From Prorocentrum cordatum (Eukaryota > Sar > Dinophyceae > Prorocentrales > Prorocentraceae), in assembly GCA_963575745.1 (NCBI GenBank), contig CAUYUJ010021170.1, positions 49,301 through 111,800 on the forward strand: a DNA stretch of 62,500 bases, written 5' to 3'. Shown here piece after piece: positions 19,493 through 29,340 of the stretch. The notes beneath the pieces are model-generated. The model was not told the origin of the DNA. It saw only the letters and a list, made by a program, of their open reading frames with translations, and ran no database searches. Position 1 is the first letter of the stretch, and the number at the start of each line of letters is the position of its first letter. A program made the position numbers and the translations under genes.

Positions 19493-21545
19493 TCCACGAT
19501 CGCCGCCGGGGCCTTGTGGAGCTCGGCGAGCGCCCGAGCCTCCTTGCCGCGCCGCTTGAGCATCGAGTCGCTGCGCCAGCGGCCCCGACCCTTGACCTCC
19601 AGGACGCTCCGCGACTTCAGCAGGAGGTCGTGCGAGGCGCCGCCGTGCCGGAGGCCGTAGGCGGTGATGCCCATCGCGCTGAGCCCCGGCGCCGCGGCCG
19701 ACGCCTGCAGCTGGCCCGACAGGTCGCCTGGCGGGAAGCTCCAGAGCCGTTGGTCTGCTCGTCGGCAGCGCGCCTTCAGGGCCAGCAGCGACTGGTGCAG
19801 GAAGCCGAAGTCGTCCAGCACCACGCTCTCGTCGAGGCCCCCACCTTCGTCGGCTTCTCGAGCTCGGCGGGGCCCAGCAGCAGGGCCCAGTGGGCGGCAG
19901 TTGCCCCTGCAGCAGCCACTGGAGGGACCAGCTGCATCGACGTCAGCGCGTCGCACTCCCCGGGCCTGAGGCACGCGTGGAACGAGATCAGGGTGGCGAT
20001 CGCGTGCTCGATCAGGTCGTTGGCGAGCACGTGCCCCACCAGCGCGGCTACCAGCACCCAGGGCACTGGAAGGCGGGTCTTCCGGGGCACTACCTTGCCC
20101 CAGCCCGCCAGCGCGCGGCTGGCCCGGGGCAAGCCGAGGTGGCCGTAGCGGTTGACCTCGGGGTAGTAGAACTTCACCGCTGCCAGGGTATTGCTCGCCA
20201 CGTCCCCGGCGCGCCCCAGGAAGAAGAGCTTGTCCATGTAGAGCGCCGGCCCTAGGTCGAGGCCGCAGTGCGAGTCCCACTCGACCTTCGACTCGACCGC
20301 CCACTCCAGGAACGCGCGAACCTTCGTGAAGTAGCCCTTCTGCGTCGGGCTGGCGATCGAGCGGCTCTCCAGGTAGGTGAGCTGGAACGAGGCGGGGGGG
20401 AGCTCCGAGCTGGGCGATGATCGCTGGCATCGGGCCCTCCTCGCCCGCGCAGCCGTCGCTGAAGGAGCCGCCAGGTGGGCCATCCAGCCTCCCGCCGCCG
20501 CCGCCAGGGCCCTGTCCTCGCAGGGGGCTGACCGCCTCGAGGTCGGGGAAGCGTGGGGCGGACGGAAGGACAGGGCGAGGGCCAGCATCACCAAGAACTG
20601 GGTCGGTGGCCGCAGCGACGCTGTCGGGCCTGCCCTTTCCTTGATGCAGTAGCAGCCTCTGGACGGAGCATCTGAGGGGTTCCTCTCTGACGGGACCCAG
20701 CGAACACCTAAGTGCAGGCGGCAGCCGAGAGTCAAAGCGCAAACCTCTCGAAGGACGCCCCGAATCTGGAAGGCGGCGGAGCGGCCCTTGCCCGCGGCCA
20801 AGGCGAGGCCCATGTTGTCGACGAGGGCCAGGATTCGAGTCCCGAGCGCCGTTCGGTCCCGAAGGGTGTGCCGGAGGGCGTTCGACAGGGCGAGGCCCTC
20901 GAGGCGAAAGATGTTCGCTGGGGCCCGCCAGGGGAAGGACTCCACGATGTGCCAAGCCTCGGGGTCCGTGAAGGACGGGTCCACCATGTCGCAGGCCCTC
21001 CTGCACTCGTCGGCCTGGCACAGGCTGTCGGGCAGGTCGTCCTCCACCAGTGCGTCGTGCAGCTCGAAGGCGCGCGCCCGCGCGGCGGCCGCTCCCTGCT
21101 TGCAGCGCCACTTCTCAGCCGCGCGGCCCCAGCGGCCAACCAGCTCGGGAGGCGCAGCCCGCGCGCAGACGCCGCAGCGCCAGTGGGAGGCGTCCGAGGC
21201 CGTCACGTTGGGGTACCACTCGGCGTCGGCGTGCGCCACGAAGAGCGGGGGGAGGTTCCTGACCTGCCGGAGCTCCCACGCCACGGAGTCCCAGATCGCG
21301 CCGACCTGGTGCTGGTGGACCTTGATGAAGGCGTAGACGGTGTTGAGGATCGAGAGAGTCGACCGCTGCAGCAGCATGATCCAGGTAGCGTGCCCGAGGA
21401 CCACCTCCAGGACGTGACCAGAGCAGCGGCCACGAGCAAGCAGCTCCTCGATCGCGAGCCGCAGGCGCCACATCCGCCTAGTGGCCACCCGCACGGTGTG
21501 AGCCTTCCCGTCGAAGGAGAGGCCCACGAAGTCGGTCGCGCAGAG
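19411..21545 (-). pseudogene. RNase H + tyrosine recombinase region of the YR element
   Basis: The first part carries an RNase H-like set: VTASDASHWRCG near 21190, LVDNMG near 20815 and RWVPSERNPSDAPSR near 20670. Then comes a SAM-like core-binding region (SPTQKGYFTKVRAFLEW near 20330) and the recombinase catalytic domain: box I FHACLRPGECDAL near 19965 and box II TAYGLRHGGAS near 19645, followed by GRGRWRSDSMLKR near 19570. Where the nucleophile tyrosine is expected (RYxK in this family) the codon at 19549-19551 is CGC, arginine. One base is missing at a run of five G (plus-strand C at 19838-19842), since the two halves are in different frames. The recombinase would integrate the circular cDNA; RNase H would remove the RNA template. 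As read it is inactive. Confidence 0.8.
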
Positions 21546-22752
21546 GGCTCGGCGGTGTTCTCGTGAACCAAGAAGCCCTGGTCGTCGAAGCTGGTCGTCG
21601 CCCGCCTGCCCGCGGCGGCCACCCGGCTGCAGGGAGTGCCAAGCACCATGAAGTTGTCAACGTAGCCTGCCGCCTGAAGCGGGCGGGTCGGCCCGAGGGG
21701 GCTGGCTGCGGCTCGGTCCTTGACTAGGACGTCCGCGTTGAGCCCACCTCGAGCCAGGCCCTCCTCGGTGACCAGCTGGCAGAGGTGAAGCGCCCAGCTC
21801 CAGCCCATCGGCAGCGCCGTCGGCGCGGGGGTGAGGAGAGTGGCGGCCGAGGGCCGCTCGCCACCAACCTCAGGGCGGCCAAGGGCGCCTGCTCGAACCG
21901 GGGGTAGCCTGAAGTATGACCCCAGCTCTGGAGGCACAGCGATGGCGTAGAAGGCGTTCTGGACGTCGCCGACCGAGTACCAGACCACGTCGCACTCGCT
22001 GGTCTCCATCTTCGCGAAGGCCGAGGCTGAGGGCAGGTGCGTCGACGGCGGCGGCTCGAAGTCGCAGTTGGCGAGACGAGTGTCGAAGATGATGCGCTGC
22101 TGGCCAGATTTCTTCTTGACAAAGAACAAACCCACGGTCGCGCCTGCCGTCATGGGCTCGAGGCGCGCCATTCCGCGATCCAGCATCCCCTTGACAAAGT
22201 GTCGGCGTAGACGCGCTGGTTGCGGAAGGCGGGGTCGATGTAGGGGCGGAGAAGTCCGAGCTCAGACCGAATGGCAGCCGCTGCCGCCGGAGGTCGTCGC
22301 ATCTTGGCCGTCAGGCCCCTCAACCAAGAAGGGTGCTCGGCGGCGAGCGCGCTGGCCAGGTCGACAGGCGCGGGGCCCGCAGCCGGCCAGGACACGAGGT
22401 CCTTGTTGTAGGGCACGACGGTGGTAGAAGTTTCGCCGTGCAGAACGGCGGAGCCGCAGAGCTCACGAAGGCTCCCGCGGGGGTGGAGGTCGGCCGGGCA
22501 GGCGCCCACGGCGGCGTAGCTGCGCCCCAGGTGCTGGAGGCTCAGCTGCTGGACGGCGGTCGGCGCGCCGACCGACTTCCCACCGCGTCCAGCGAGCTGG
22601 TTGAGGGAGGCGATGCCGTCGTTGGCCCAATGCAGGGAATGGCGACGGCGGCGGCCACGGCGGGCGACGGCGCGGCAGCCGCCCAGGCCGGGGCCAGGAG
22701 CTTCAGGAACATGAAGAAAAGGTAGCGGGAAGACGTCGCGCTGGCGAGACAT
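21545..22752 (-). pseudogene. reverse transcriptase region of the YR element
   Basis: The upstream part contains NKDLVSWP and RPYIDPAFRNQRVYAD, which I recognise as the lead-in to RT in dinoflagellate YR elements. After a one-base frame change near 22195 come GLFFVKKKSGQQRIIFD (fingers), VGDVQNAFYAIAVPP (motif A), LPMGWSWAL (motif B) and GYVDNFMVLG (motif C, with YVDN instead of YxDD). The frame then changes again near 21535-21550 to enter RNase H. Function: copying element RNA into cDNA. I believe YVDN is common in this group, but I cannot check that here. The region lies in the same frame as the gag-like C-terminus, separated by a stop at 22834. Confidence 0.8.
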
Positions 22753-22833
22753 CCCGACGCGGCTGAAAAGTCGAAGGCCTGCCAGCCCGGAGCCAGCAGC
22801 AGGCAGCCTGATCTGCGACGGGCGGGCCTAGGG

Positions 22834-24145
22834 TCACTCCTGGCCGCCCTTAGCCCTTCCTTTGGGCTTGGCGAGGGCGCGCTCCTCTCTGGCCTTCCTG
22901 CGCTCCTTGGCCGCGGCGTTCTCGCGCGCGACCTGCTCGCTGATCCAAGTGCTGAGCGCCGGCGCCACCATGAGGCCACGGGTCGACGCCATCCCTGTGA
23001 AGTAGTAGTACTCGTCGTGGCCGTCTGACTCGCCCTTCTTCGTGCCGAAGAGCAGGTCGCGGTGGATCTCCTCGCATGCCTGAAGCTGACGACCGACGAG
23101 CTCCAGGCAGGCGAGGTTGCTGATCTCCAGCTGGTCGTAGCACAGCGCCGCCTCGAAGATCTTGCTGTGCTCCAGGTGGTTCGAGACCGTGACGTCCTCG
23201 AGGCCCCGACGTATGTTAGACTTCCACTTCACATGATGGCCCATAGCGCTGCCGCCGTTCTCCAGCATGAAGGTCGCCACCCAGTGCGCTGTGCGAGGGC
23301 CCGGGATGGGCCAGTCCCCCCACATGGTCGGAGCCAAGAGGGCGACGCCCGCTGCGAAGGACCTGCGCCGTTTCCCGTTGATGTCGTAGGCGACGGCCAG
23401 CGTCCTGCAGTCGTCGGCCACACTGCCGGCGGCCCCGGCGTCGGCGAGGCCCGGCGCGGCCCCCGCAGCGGCAGCGCCTTGCCCAGGGGCGCCGGGCCCC
23501 GCCAGCGCAGCAGCGAGCCCGGCGTGCCCGGCGGCTCCGTCTGCCGGGGCCGCGCCAGCGGCGGCGGCGGGGGCTGCAGCCGGCGGGGGGGCGGCCAGCG
23601 CAGGGGGCGGGCGCGCCGGCAGCCGCCGGCGGGCCGTGAGCTCCGCCACCACCGGGGGGGCGAGCGCCCAGGAGCGCAGCCAGGCCGCCGGCCGCTCCAG
23701 CACCGACACCCAGCACGGGCGCGCCGCCACCAGCCGGGGGCGCGGCGGCCTGGCCTGCGGCCGGGGGCCCAAGCGGGACCACCGCTCCGTGGGCGCCGGC
23801 AGCGCCAGGGCCGGCCGCGGCGGCGAGCTGCCTGTCGTGCTCGCGGACGAGACCCTCGGCCCTCGGGACGAGGTTGAAGAACTCCTGGGCTGTGAGCGGC
23901 CGCTGGAAGTCGTACAGCGCCACCCCGCCCAAACCTGCCGGCACTGCCCCGCCAGGTCCGCATCGGTACCAGGCGGCGATGTCGTCGTTGTCGTCCGTGA
24001 AGTGCTCAATGAACAGGTCGAAGTCGGGCGAGACCACGGCGGCGTGCATCGGCTGCACCTGGCTGACACGGACAACGATGCGGCGATGGAGCAGAGGAGC
24101 GCCAGGAACGTCATAGCAGACCAGCAGCTCATCGCCGACATTCAT
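22834..24145 (-). pseudogene. gag-like ORF of the YR element, one frameshift
   Basis: Starts at ATG 24145-24143 (MNVGDELLVCYD). The first ~100 residues are acidic and structured-looking, followed by a long Ala/Gly/Pro-rich linker. After a frame change around 23400-23640 the C-terminal domain is clear: TMWGDWPIPGPRTAHW, MLENGGSAMGHHVKWK, ALCYDQLEISNLACLE and a basic tail ERRKAREERALAKPKGRAK. I recognise this pattern from the first large ORF of dinoflagellate YR retroelements and infer a capsid/RNA-binding role. Its ATG overlaps the stop of the upstream small ORF (TGATG), suggesting coupled translation. No zinc knuckle is visible. Confidence 0.65.
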
Positions 24146-24669
24146 CAGGCAGCCACCAGCCGACCCTTGCCACCTGGAAAGCGTCGATCCACCTGGGCGC
24201 TATTGACAGGGGACGCGCTGCCGTCCTCCAGAGCCGCGGGCACCGCTGGGGGACCAGCCGCCCGCGCGCCTGAGAGCAGGCGCCGCACCTGGCTGCGAAA
24301 CGCAGCCCCGCAAATAGTGACGGCCTCCCAGAGCAGGAGGGTGAAGAACCCGACGCCGAGCTCGATGCCCCACTTGAAGCCACCCTCCTCCGGCTTGGGG
24401 CAGGCCGGGCAGGGATCCGGGCAGACCTCCCAGGCCGGGAGCGGGGCCGCCGGCAGGCACCTGGCGATCTCCGCGCAGAGGTCCGAGACCTGCGCGGGGG
24501 CGGGCGGCGCGGCCGCCGGGCAGCTCCGCGCCGGCGGAGCGGGCGCCGGTGCCGCCCGCGGCGGCTCCGGCACGGGCAGCGCCGCAGGAAGCGGCGCCCA
24601 CCGCCGCGCCACCCAGGCGGCGAGGAGGTGGAAGGCGATCAGCCCTCCCCCGCGGGCAGCAACGCGCAT
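24145..24669 (-). CDS. small Cys-rich/membrane-type ORF at the 5' end of the YR element
   Basis: From ATG 24669 it encodes about 174 residues and ends at TGA 24147-24145. The N-terminus has a hydrophobic stretch (LIAFHLLAAWVA), then a Pro/Ala linker, a Cys-Pro cluster (VCPDPCPACPKP) and a likely membrane segment (IELGVGFFTLLLWEAVTIC). The frame stays open upstream to 24708 inside repeat A1, where only GTG is available. Its stop shares a base with the gag-like start. I recall similar small ORFs with a Cys cluster and one membrane segment at the head of dinoflagellate YR elements, but no function is known to me. It is intact as read, unlike the ORFs downstream. Confidence 0.5.
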   Translation of the reverse strand: MRVAARGGGLIAFHLLAAWVARRWAPLPAALPVPEPPRAAPAPAPPARSCPAAAPPAPAQVSDLCAEIARCLPAAPLPAWEVCPDPCPACPKPEEGGFKWGIELGVGFFTLLLWEAVTICGAAFRSQVRRLLSGARAAGPPAVPAALEDGSASPVNSAQVDRRFPGGKGRLVAA

Positions 24670-24705
24670 GCGGGCCCCGAAGGGGGCTCGGCCACCTGAG
24701 GCCCA

Positions 24706-24787
24706 CACAGAAAAGGCTTGAGCCGGGGCGGTTTCGGAGAACCCGCGCGGCCTTCAACGCCCCAGCGATTATTGTTCGAGAACGGGC

Positions 24788-24791
<4 letters not shown>
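24706..24791 (-). repeat. split direct repeat A1 (5' end of the YR element)
   Basis: 86 bp identical to A2 (18290-18375). The plus-strand sequence ends GAACGGGCCATC and passes straight into ATC triplets, fixing the 5' boundary of the element. Confidence 0.95.
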
Positions 24792-24876
<85 letters not shown>

Positions 24877-25235
24877 GCATCATCATCATCATCATCATCA
24901 TCATCAGCATCATCAGCATCAGCATCAGCATCAGCATCAGCAGCAGCAACATCATCACATCTATCTTCATCATCATCATCATCTCATCATCACATCAGCA
25001 ATCAGCAACAGCTCATCAACATCATCATCATCATAGCATCATCACATCATCATCATCATCATCATCGGGTCGACTCATCATCATCATCATCATCTCAGCA
25101 TCATCAGCATCATCATCATCAATCATCTTCATCATCATCATCAATCATCATACATCATCCAATCATCATACAACCATCATCATCAACATCACATCATCCA
25201 ACATCATCATCATCATCATCACATAGCATCACATG

Positions 25236-25270
<35 letters not shown>

Positions 25271-25440
25271 CATCATCATCAAGCAGATCATCACATCAGT
25301 CATCATCATTGCGATCACATCATCATCTCATCATCATTCCTCTATGCATTCACATCCATCAAATACATCATGCATCATCATCATCATTCACATCGGAGAC
25401 ACATCATCGATCATCATCATTATGCATCATCAGTCAACGT
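24792..25440. repeat. (ATC)n microsatellite, right flank of the YR element
   Basis: A pure ATC run to about 24870, then increasingly degenerate (CAGCATC, ATCAC, ACATC mixes). It is the continuation of the 17927-18098 tract. Confidence 0.92.
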
Positions 25441-26095
25441 CGTAGTCGTCATCATCATCATCATTGAAACCTCCTCCAACTTCCTAACCTCCTCTCCTCC
25501 CTCGTCCACCTCCCATCCTTCTCCTCCACCTCCTCCTCCTCCTTCTCTTCCTCCCCTCCCCTCACTCCCTCCGCCTCCTCCTCCTCCTCCTCCTCCTCGC
25601 TCTCCTCCTCCTCCTCCTCCTCCTCTGCCTCCTCCTCCCAACCTCCTCCGACCTCCTAGCTCTTCTCCTCCTCCTCATTCCCCTCCTCCACCTCCGCGCT
25701 CCTTCTCCTCCTTTTCCTCTCCTCCTCCTCCTCCTCCTCCTCCTCCTCCTTCTTCCATCCTCCTCCTCCTCCTCCTTCTCTCCTTTCCTCCCCCCCTCCT
25801 CCCTCCTCTCCTCCTCCTTCTCCTCCTCCTCCTCCTCCTCCTTCTGCCTCCGCCTCCTCCTCTTTCTTCTCCTCCTCGTCCTCATTAATTTCCTCCTCCT
25901 CTTCCTCCTCCTCCTCCTCCTCCTCTTCCTCTTCCTCCCTGCTCCCTCCTCCTCCTTCTTCTCCTCCTCCTTCTCCTCCTCCTTCTCCTCCTCCTCCTCA
26001 TCCTCCTCCTCCTCCTCCTCCACTTCTTCCCCTCTCCCCTCCTCTCCCCTCCTGCGGATATCTTGGTCCTCCTCCTTCCCTCTCTCTCTCCCCCT
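25441..26095. repeat. 650-bp polypyrimidine (TCC/CTT) tract
   Basis: The plus strand is almost entirely C and T for about 600 bases, mostly CCT triplets. Pro/Ser frames on plus and Glu/Arg frames on minus are by-products. Long mirror-like homopyrimidine tracts can form triplex DNA. Confidence 0.9.
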
Positions 26096-26639
26096 TCCCT
26101 AAGAGGAGAACAGGAGAGGAGAAGGAGGAAAACGAAGAGGAGGACGATCAGATAAGACAGCGCCTCGGAGAGGTCGGAAGGCGAACGCGCCAAACCTTGG
26201 CAAGGATAAAAAGACTCATGCCGCCGAACTTGTGACGAAGAAGAGCAGCAGGAGGAGCAGGAGCAGGAGGAAAAGGAGGAACAGGAACAGCTCAAGGAGC
26301 ATGAGGAGCGGGCGCCAAGTTCTCTCCGGTAGTGAATTTCCTGTTTGGCTGCTTCGCGGGGTCCGCAAACTGAAATATGCGAACCGTTAAAAATGCGTTC
26401 GGATCGAACTCGAACTCACAAGGGGGCACTGATTTGATACGATTCCACCAGACCTACACGGGAATTTCAGCAATGCTGGGATCGTAGCGGTGGTGCCTCC
26501 CATGATCTCTGGCCATCCTGAAACCCATAGTCTCTGTGGGGGTGCATTCCGGTCGCCCATAAAGATCCACGGGTGCTGGCAGCTGGCCAAGAATGGGGCC
26601 AACGTCGTAAAGCCGTGGAGGTGCCAGCACATCGGCACC
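26096..26639. other. no gene seen
   Basis: Begins as a purine-rich AGGAG stretch and becomes mixed sequence. No domain is recognised on either strand. Confidence 0.5.
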
Positions 26640-26832
26640 AAGTCGAAATAGTTGTTTTTTTTCTGGGCTGCCCGTGGGGCGAGCCGTGAGACCAACTGTG
26701 GTCGCAGGGGCCGTGCCCACGCGCAGCTCCTGCCGTCGGCAGCCGCCGCGGCGCTGCTGAGGCGCCTGCGGCGCCAGTGCAGGCGCGACGCCTCCCGAGC
26801 CAGCCTGACAACGGCGAGACCGCCAGCGCAGG

Positions 26833-27767
26833 TTGGAGGCAAGGACTCTGGTCAAAGTGCTGAACGCAGCGCACACGCTCAGCCAGCACCACAGCGCTCG
26901 GAAGTACCAGCGCGACCAGCACTCATACGGCACACTGGGACGCAGCAGCTACAAAGGTGGCTACAACGGCTATAGTAGCTACAGCAACAACAGAGGCAAG
27001 GGCAGGGACACCAACGACAAGGGCGGCAAGCGCGCCCAGAACTCAACCCAGAGCTGGAGCTGGTCGGCGTGCAAGAATTGTGGTGGATGGCGTTGCGAAA
27101 AAGACTGGCCATCCTGGGATTGGACCTGTAGCTGCGGCAACATAGTCTGACAACGCCCCGCACCACCCAGACAAAAAAAAACAGACAAAGGCTCGGGCAT
27201 GCGGGACAACCAGTAACCTCCACGGGCACAGCCGCTGGCCCCACCGAGCAGCTCAAGACAGTTGCCGGAGGCCTCGCCCCGCAGGCGGAGGAGCCCGCGC
27301 AGAACCGCGCAAGGCAGCTCCACAACAGCATCCATGCTCGAGAAAGCCAGCGCGAAGTACGAGAGCGCCTACGAGAAGGTGACGGTCACACGCAAGCAGC
27401 TTGCCGAGCATAACACCTACGTGACATGATGGAATGCGCAAATGCAGTCATCGTAGCGGAGAAACCAGTTGAGGGCATCACAGGAATCAAGCCAAACTCC
27501 AAAATGAAGGAGAAAGAGCAACACCCGAAAATAATGAACCTAGTGCAGACCACCTGGGACTTGAACCAAGACGACATCGACAGCCTGGGCATTGCCGATG
27601 AATTGAATGACGACGACCCCGACGCTTACGATCAGGACGCCAAGAACGAGATCGCGGAGGTCAAGAGGCAGCTCTTGAAGTCGTGCCACGACAATGCCAC
27701 AGCCTACGTGACGGGCGTTCGGCAGCACCTCCAACAAACACGAGAGCAAGCCAATCAGAAATTGTGA
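26833..27767 (+). pseudogene. LINE ORF1 fragment (LINE C), zinc-ribbon plus coiled-coil remnant
   Basis: A first frame to 27150 is Gly/Tyr/Ser/Asn-rich (YKGGYNGYSSYSNNRGKG) and ends in a Cys cluster, CKNCGGWRCEKDW...CSCGN, which fits a zinc ribbon. After a stop the next frames read KYESAYEKVTVTRKQLAEHN near 27350 and, from about 27426, an acidic helical segment (AKNEIAEVKRQLLKS). The combination of an RG/YG-rich segment, a zinc ribbon and coiled coils fits ORF1-type RNA-binding proteins of dinoflagellate LINEs. No ATG precedes the first frame, and no endonuclease or RT follows, so this is a broken fragment. The assignment is less sure than for LINEs A and B. Confidence 0.5.
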
Positions 27768-27770
27768 AGC

Positions 27771-28221
27771 ACTCGAGCAGGCTGCCAAGAAACGTAAGGC
27801 GAGGATGAGGAGGAGGAGGAGGAGAGGAGAAGGAGGAGGAGGAGGAGGAGGAATCCATCTCCCCTCTTGGGCGGGTGCCTGGGCCCGTGGAGGAGCGAGG
27901 CCTCAACGAGGGGGTCGGGCGAGGGGCGAGCCCGTGCGCCCCTCTGCGGCGCGGGCAGGACCTACTCGGCACCGCCCGGCGGCGGCGGGAAGGCTCGCTC
28001 CAGGATGGCCAGGGCCTCGGCCACGCGCGCGCCCCGCGCGCCCCGCTGCATCTTCCCAGAACCCCTCACGCTGCGGAAAAACATGATGGGAGGTATTCCG
28101 CTGTTTTCGGCCTCCAAGGGCACTTGCCAGGCCTCGGGATCGCCAAGCAAAGACTCAGGATGAAAAGATGGTCCAAGGAAGGGTCCACACCTCAGGGGAC
28201 CGACGCTGTGAACAAATCACG
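27771..28221. other. no gene; short GGA tract
   Basis: A GGA run near 27805-27850 is followed by GC-rich sequence with no recognisable product. Confidence 0.5.
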
Positions 28222-28975
28222 ACGTCGAGGTCTGAAAGAGCGCGTTCCGTGGTCGCTTGGAGGGGGGGGGGGTTGGAACCGGACCCCCCCTCCCTGGATG
28301 GAGGGGGGGTTTAAGCCCCCCCCCTCCTGTGACGGGGGTGGGTTCGAATCCCTTCCTCCCCTAAGTTCCCTCCCCTGGGGCCGGCGCTTGGGTCGGCGGC
28401 GGCTGGCTGGCGGCGGCGGCGGGGACGACGATTTCCTTTTTAGGCCGGCGCCGGCGCCTGCGGCGGCGGGTGGAGGCGGCGGGTCGACGACGACGACGAC
28501 GGTGGTGGTGGTGGTGGGTGGTGGGTTGTGGTTGTGGCGGTGGCGGTGGTGGAAGTGTTGGTGGTGATGGTGTGGTGGTTTGTTGTGGTGGTGGTGGTGG
28601 TGGTTGTGGCGTTCGGTGGTGGTGGTGGTGGTGGCGGTGGTGGTTTGGTGGTGGTGTGGTGGTGGTTCGTGGTGCTGGTGGTGGTGCTGGTGGTGGTTTG
28701 GTGGTGGTGTGGTGGTGGTTTGTGGTGGTGGTGGTGGTGGTGGTGGTGGTGGTGGTGGTGGTGGTGGTGGGTTGTGGTGGTGGTGGTGGTTTGTGGAAGT
28801 GGTGGTGGTGGTGGTGGTGGTGGCGGCGGTGGTGGTGGTGGTGATTTGTGGTTGTGGTGGTGGTCGTCGTCGCCGCGTCGCCGCGTCCCCTTGGGCTGCC
28901 TCTGGTCATCGTCGCTGCGTCCCCGCCGTCGGCGCTGCTGGCGGCCGCCAGCGCCGGCGCCGGCGGCGCCGAAAA
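28222..28975 (+). repeat. GGT-core dispersed element R6, copy 1
   Basis: The left arm (28222-28504), a (GGT/GTG)n core (28505-28857) and the right arm (about 28900-28975) all match 57215-58083 in inverted orientation. Shared words include AGAGCGCGTTC, GTGGTCGCTTGGAG, TGGAACCGGA, CCTCCCTGGATGGAGGGG, GGGGACGACGATTT and ATCGTCGCTGCGTCCCCGCC. A B-box-like GGTTCGAATCC at about 28331 stands alone without an A box. The arms give no recognised protein. Confidence 0.85.
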
Positions 28976-29340
28976 GGGGGGGGGGGGGGCACCCCCCGGT
29001 TCAAAACGCGCTGCCGAATGTTCCCCAAGGCAGGCACCCGTGAAACGCGCTCTCTCCGAGGTCTGGGTCCCCCCAGAGAGTCGACCTTCCCTCTCGGGCA
29101 AGCTCCGGGGCCACACTGGTCCGCAGCGTGAGGCGGGGCCGCGCGCGGCGGCAGAAGCAAGCGGAGGCACAGAGGCACGAGCAAGCACGAGCCGAGGAGT
29201 GGCGACGCTACCGCCCGATCCCCCCAAAACGCTGCCCCTGAGAGGGGGACCTGCCCCCGTCACGAGACCCCTGGTGTGACGAACGAACGGCACACACGCA
29301 TACCAATAGGCGGGTCGGAGGGAGGAGGCCTTGCTATAGG
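28976..29340. other. no gene seen
   Basis: GC-rich unique sequence. No domain or RNA is recognised. Confidence 0.5.

Larger units (their letters stand above)
18099..24791 (-). mobile_element. tyrosine-recombinase retrotransposon with split direct repeats and a methyltransferase-like domain
   Basis: A 6.7-kb element read on the minus strand. Its repeats follow the A1-ORFs-B1-A2-B2 plan known from Ngaro/PAT-type DIRS-order elements: A1 24706-24791, B1 18376-18541, A2 18290-18375, B2 18099-18268. Between A1 and B1 lie a small membrane-type ORF, a gag-like ORF, RT, RNase H, tyrosine recombinase and a C5-methyltransferase-like ORF. A1 and A2 are identical over 86 bp and B1/B2 differ at a few bases, so insertion looks recent. 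Both ends meet ATC triplets without a target duplication, as expected for recombinase-mediated integration of a circle. Several single-base frame breaks and a missing catalytic tyrosine argue that this copy is not autonomous now. Confidence 0.92.

Noticed and set aside
19411-21111. Reading the whole 566-codon minus-strand frame as one protein
   Set aside because: Upstream of about 19850 this frame is only the shadow of the RNase H/recombinase frame; the real domains lie in the neighbouring frame until the one-base break at 19838-19842.
28331-28341. tRNA-like B box GGTTCGAATCC
   Set aside because: No A box, acceptor stem or anticodon arm can be drawn around it, and the inverted R6 copy does not conserve the exact word. 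It is not a tRNA or a clear tRNA-derived SINE.
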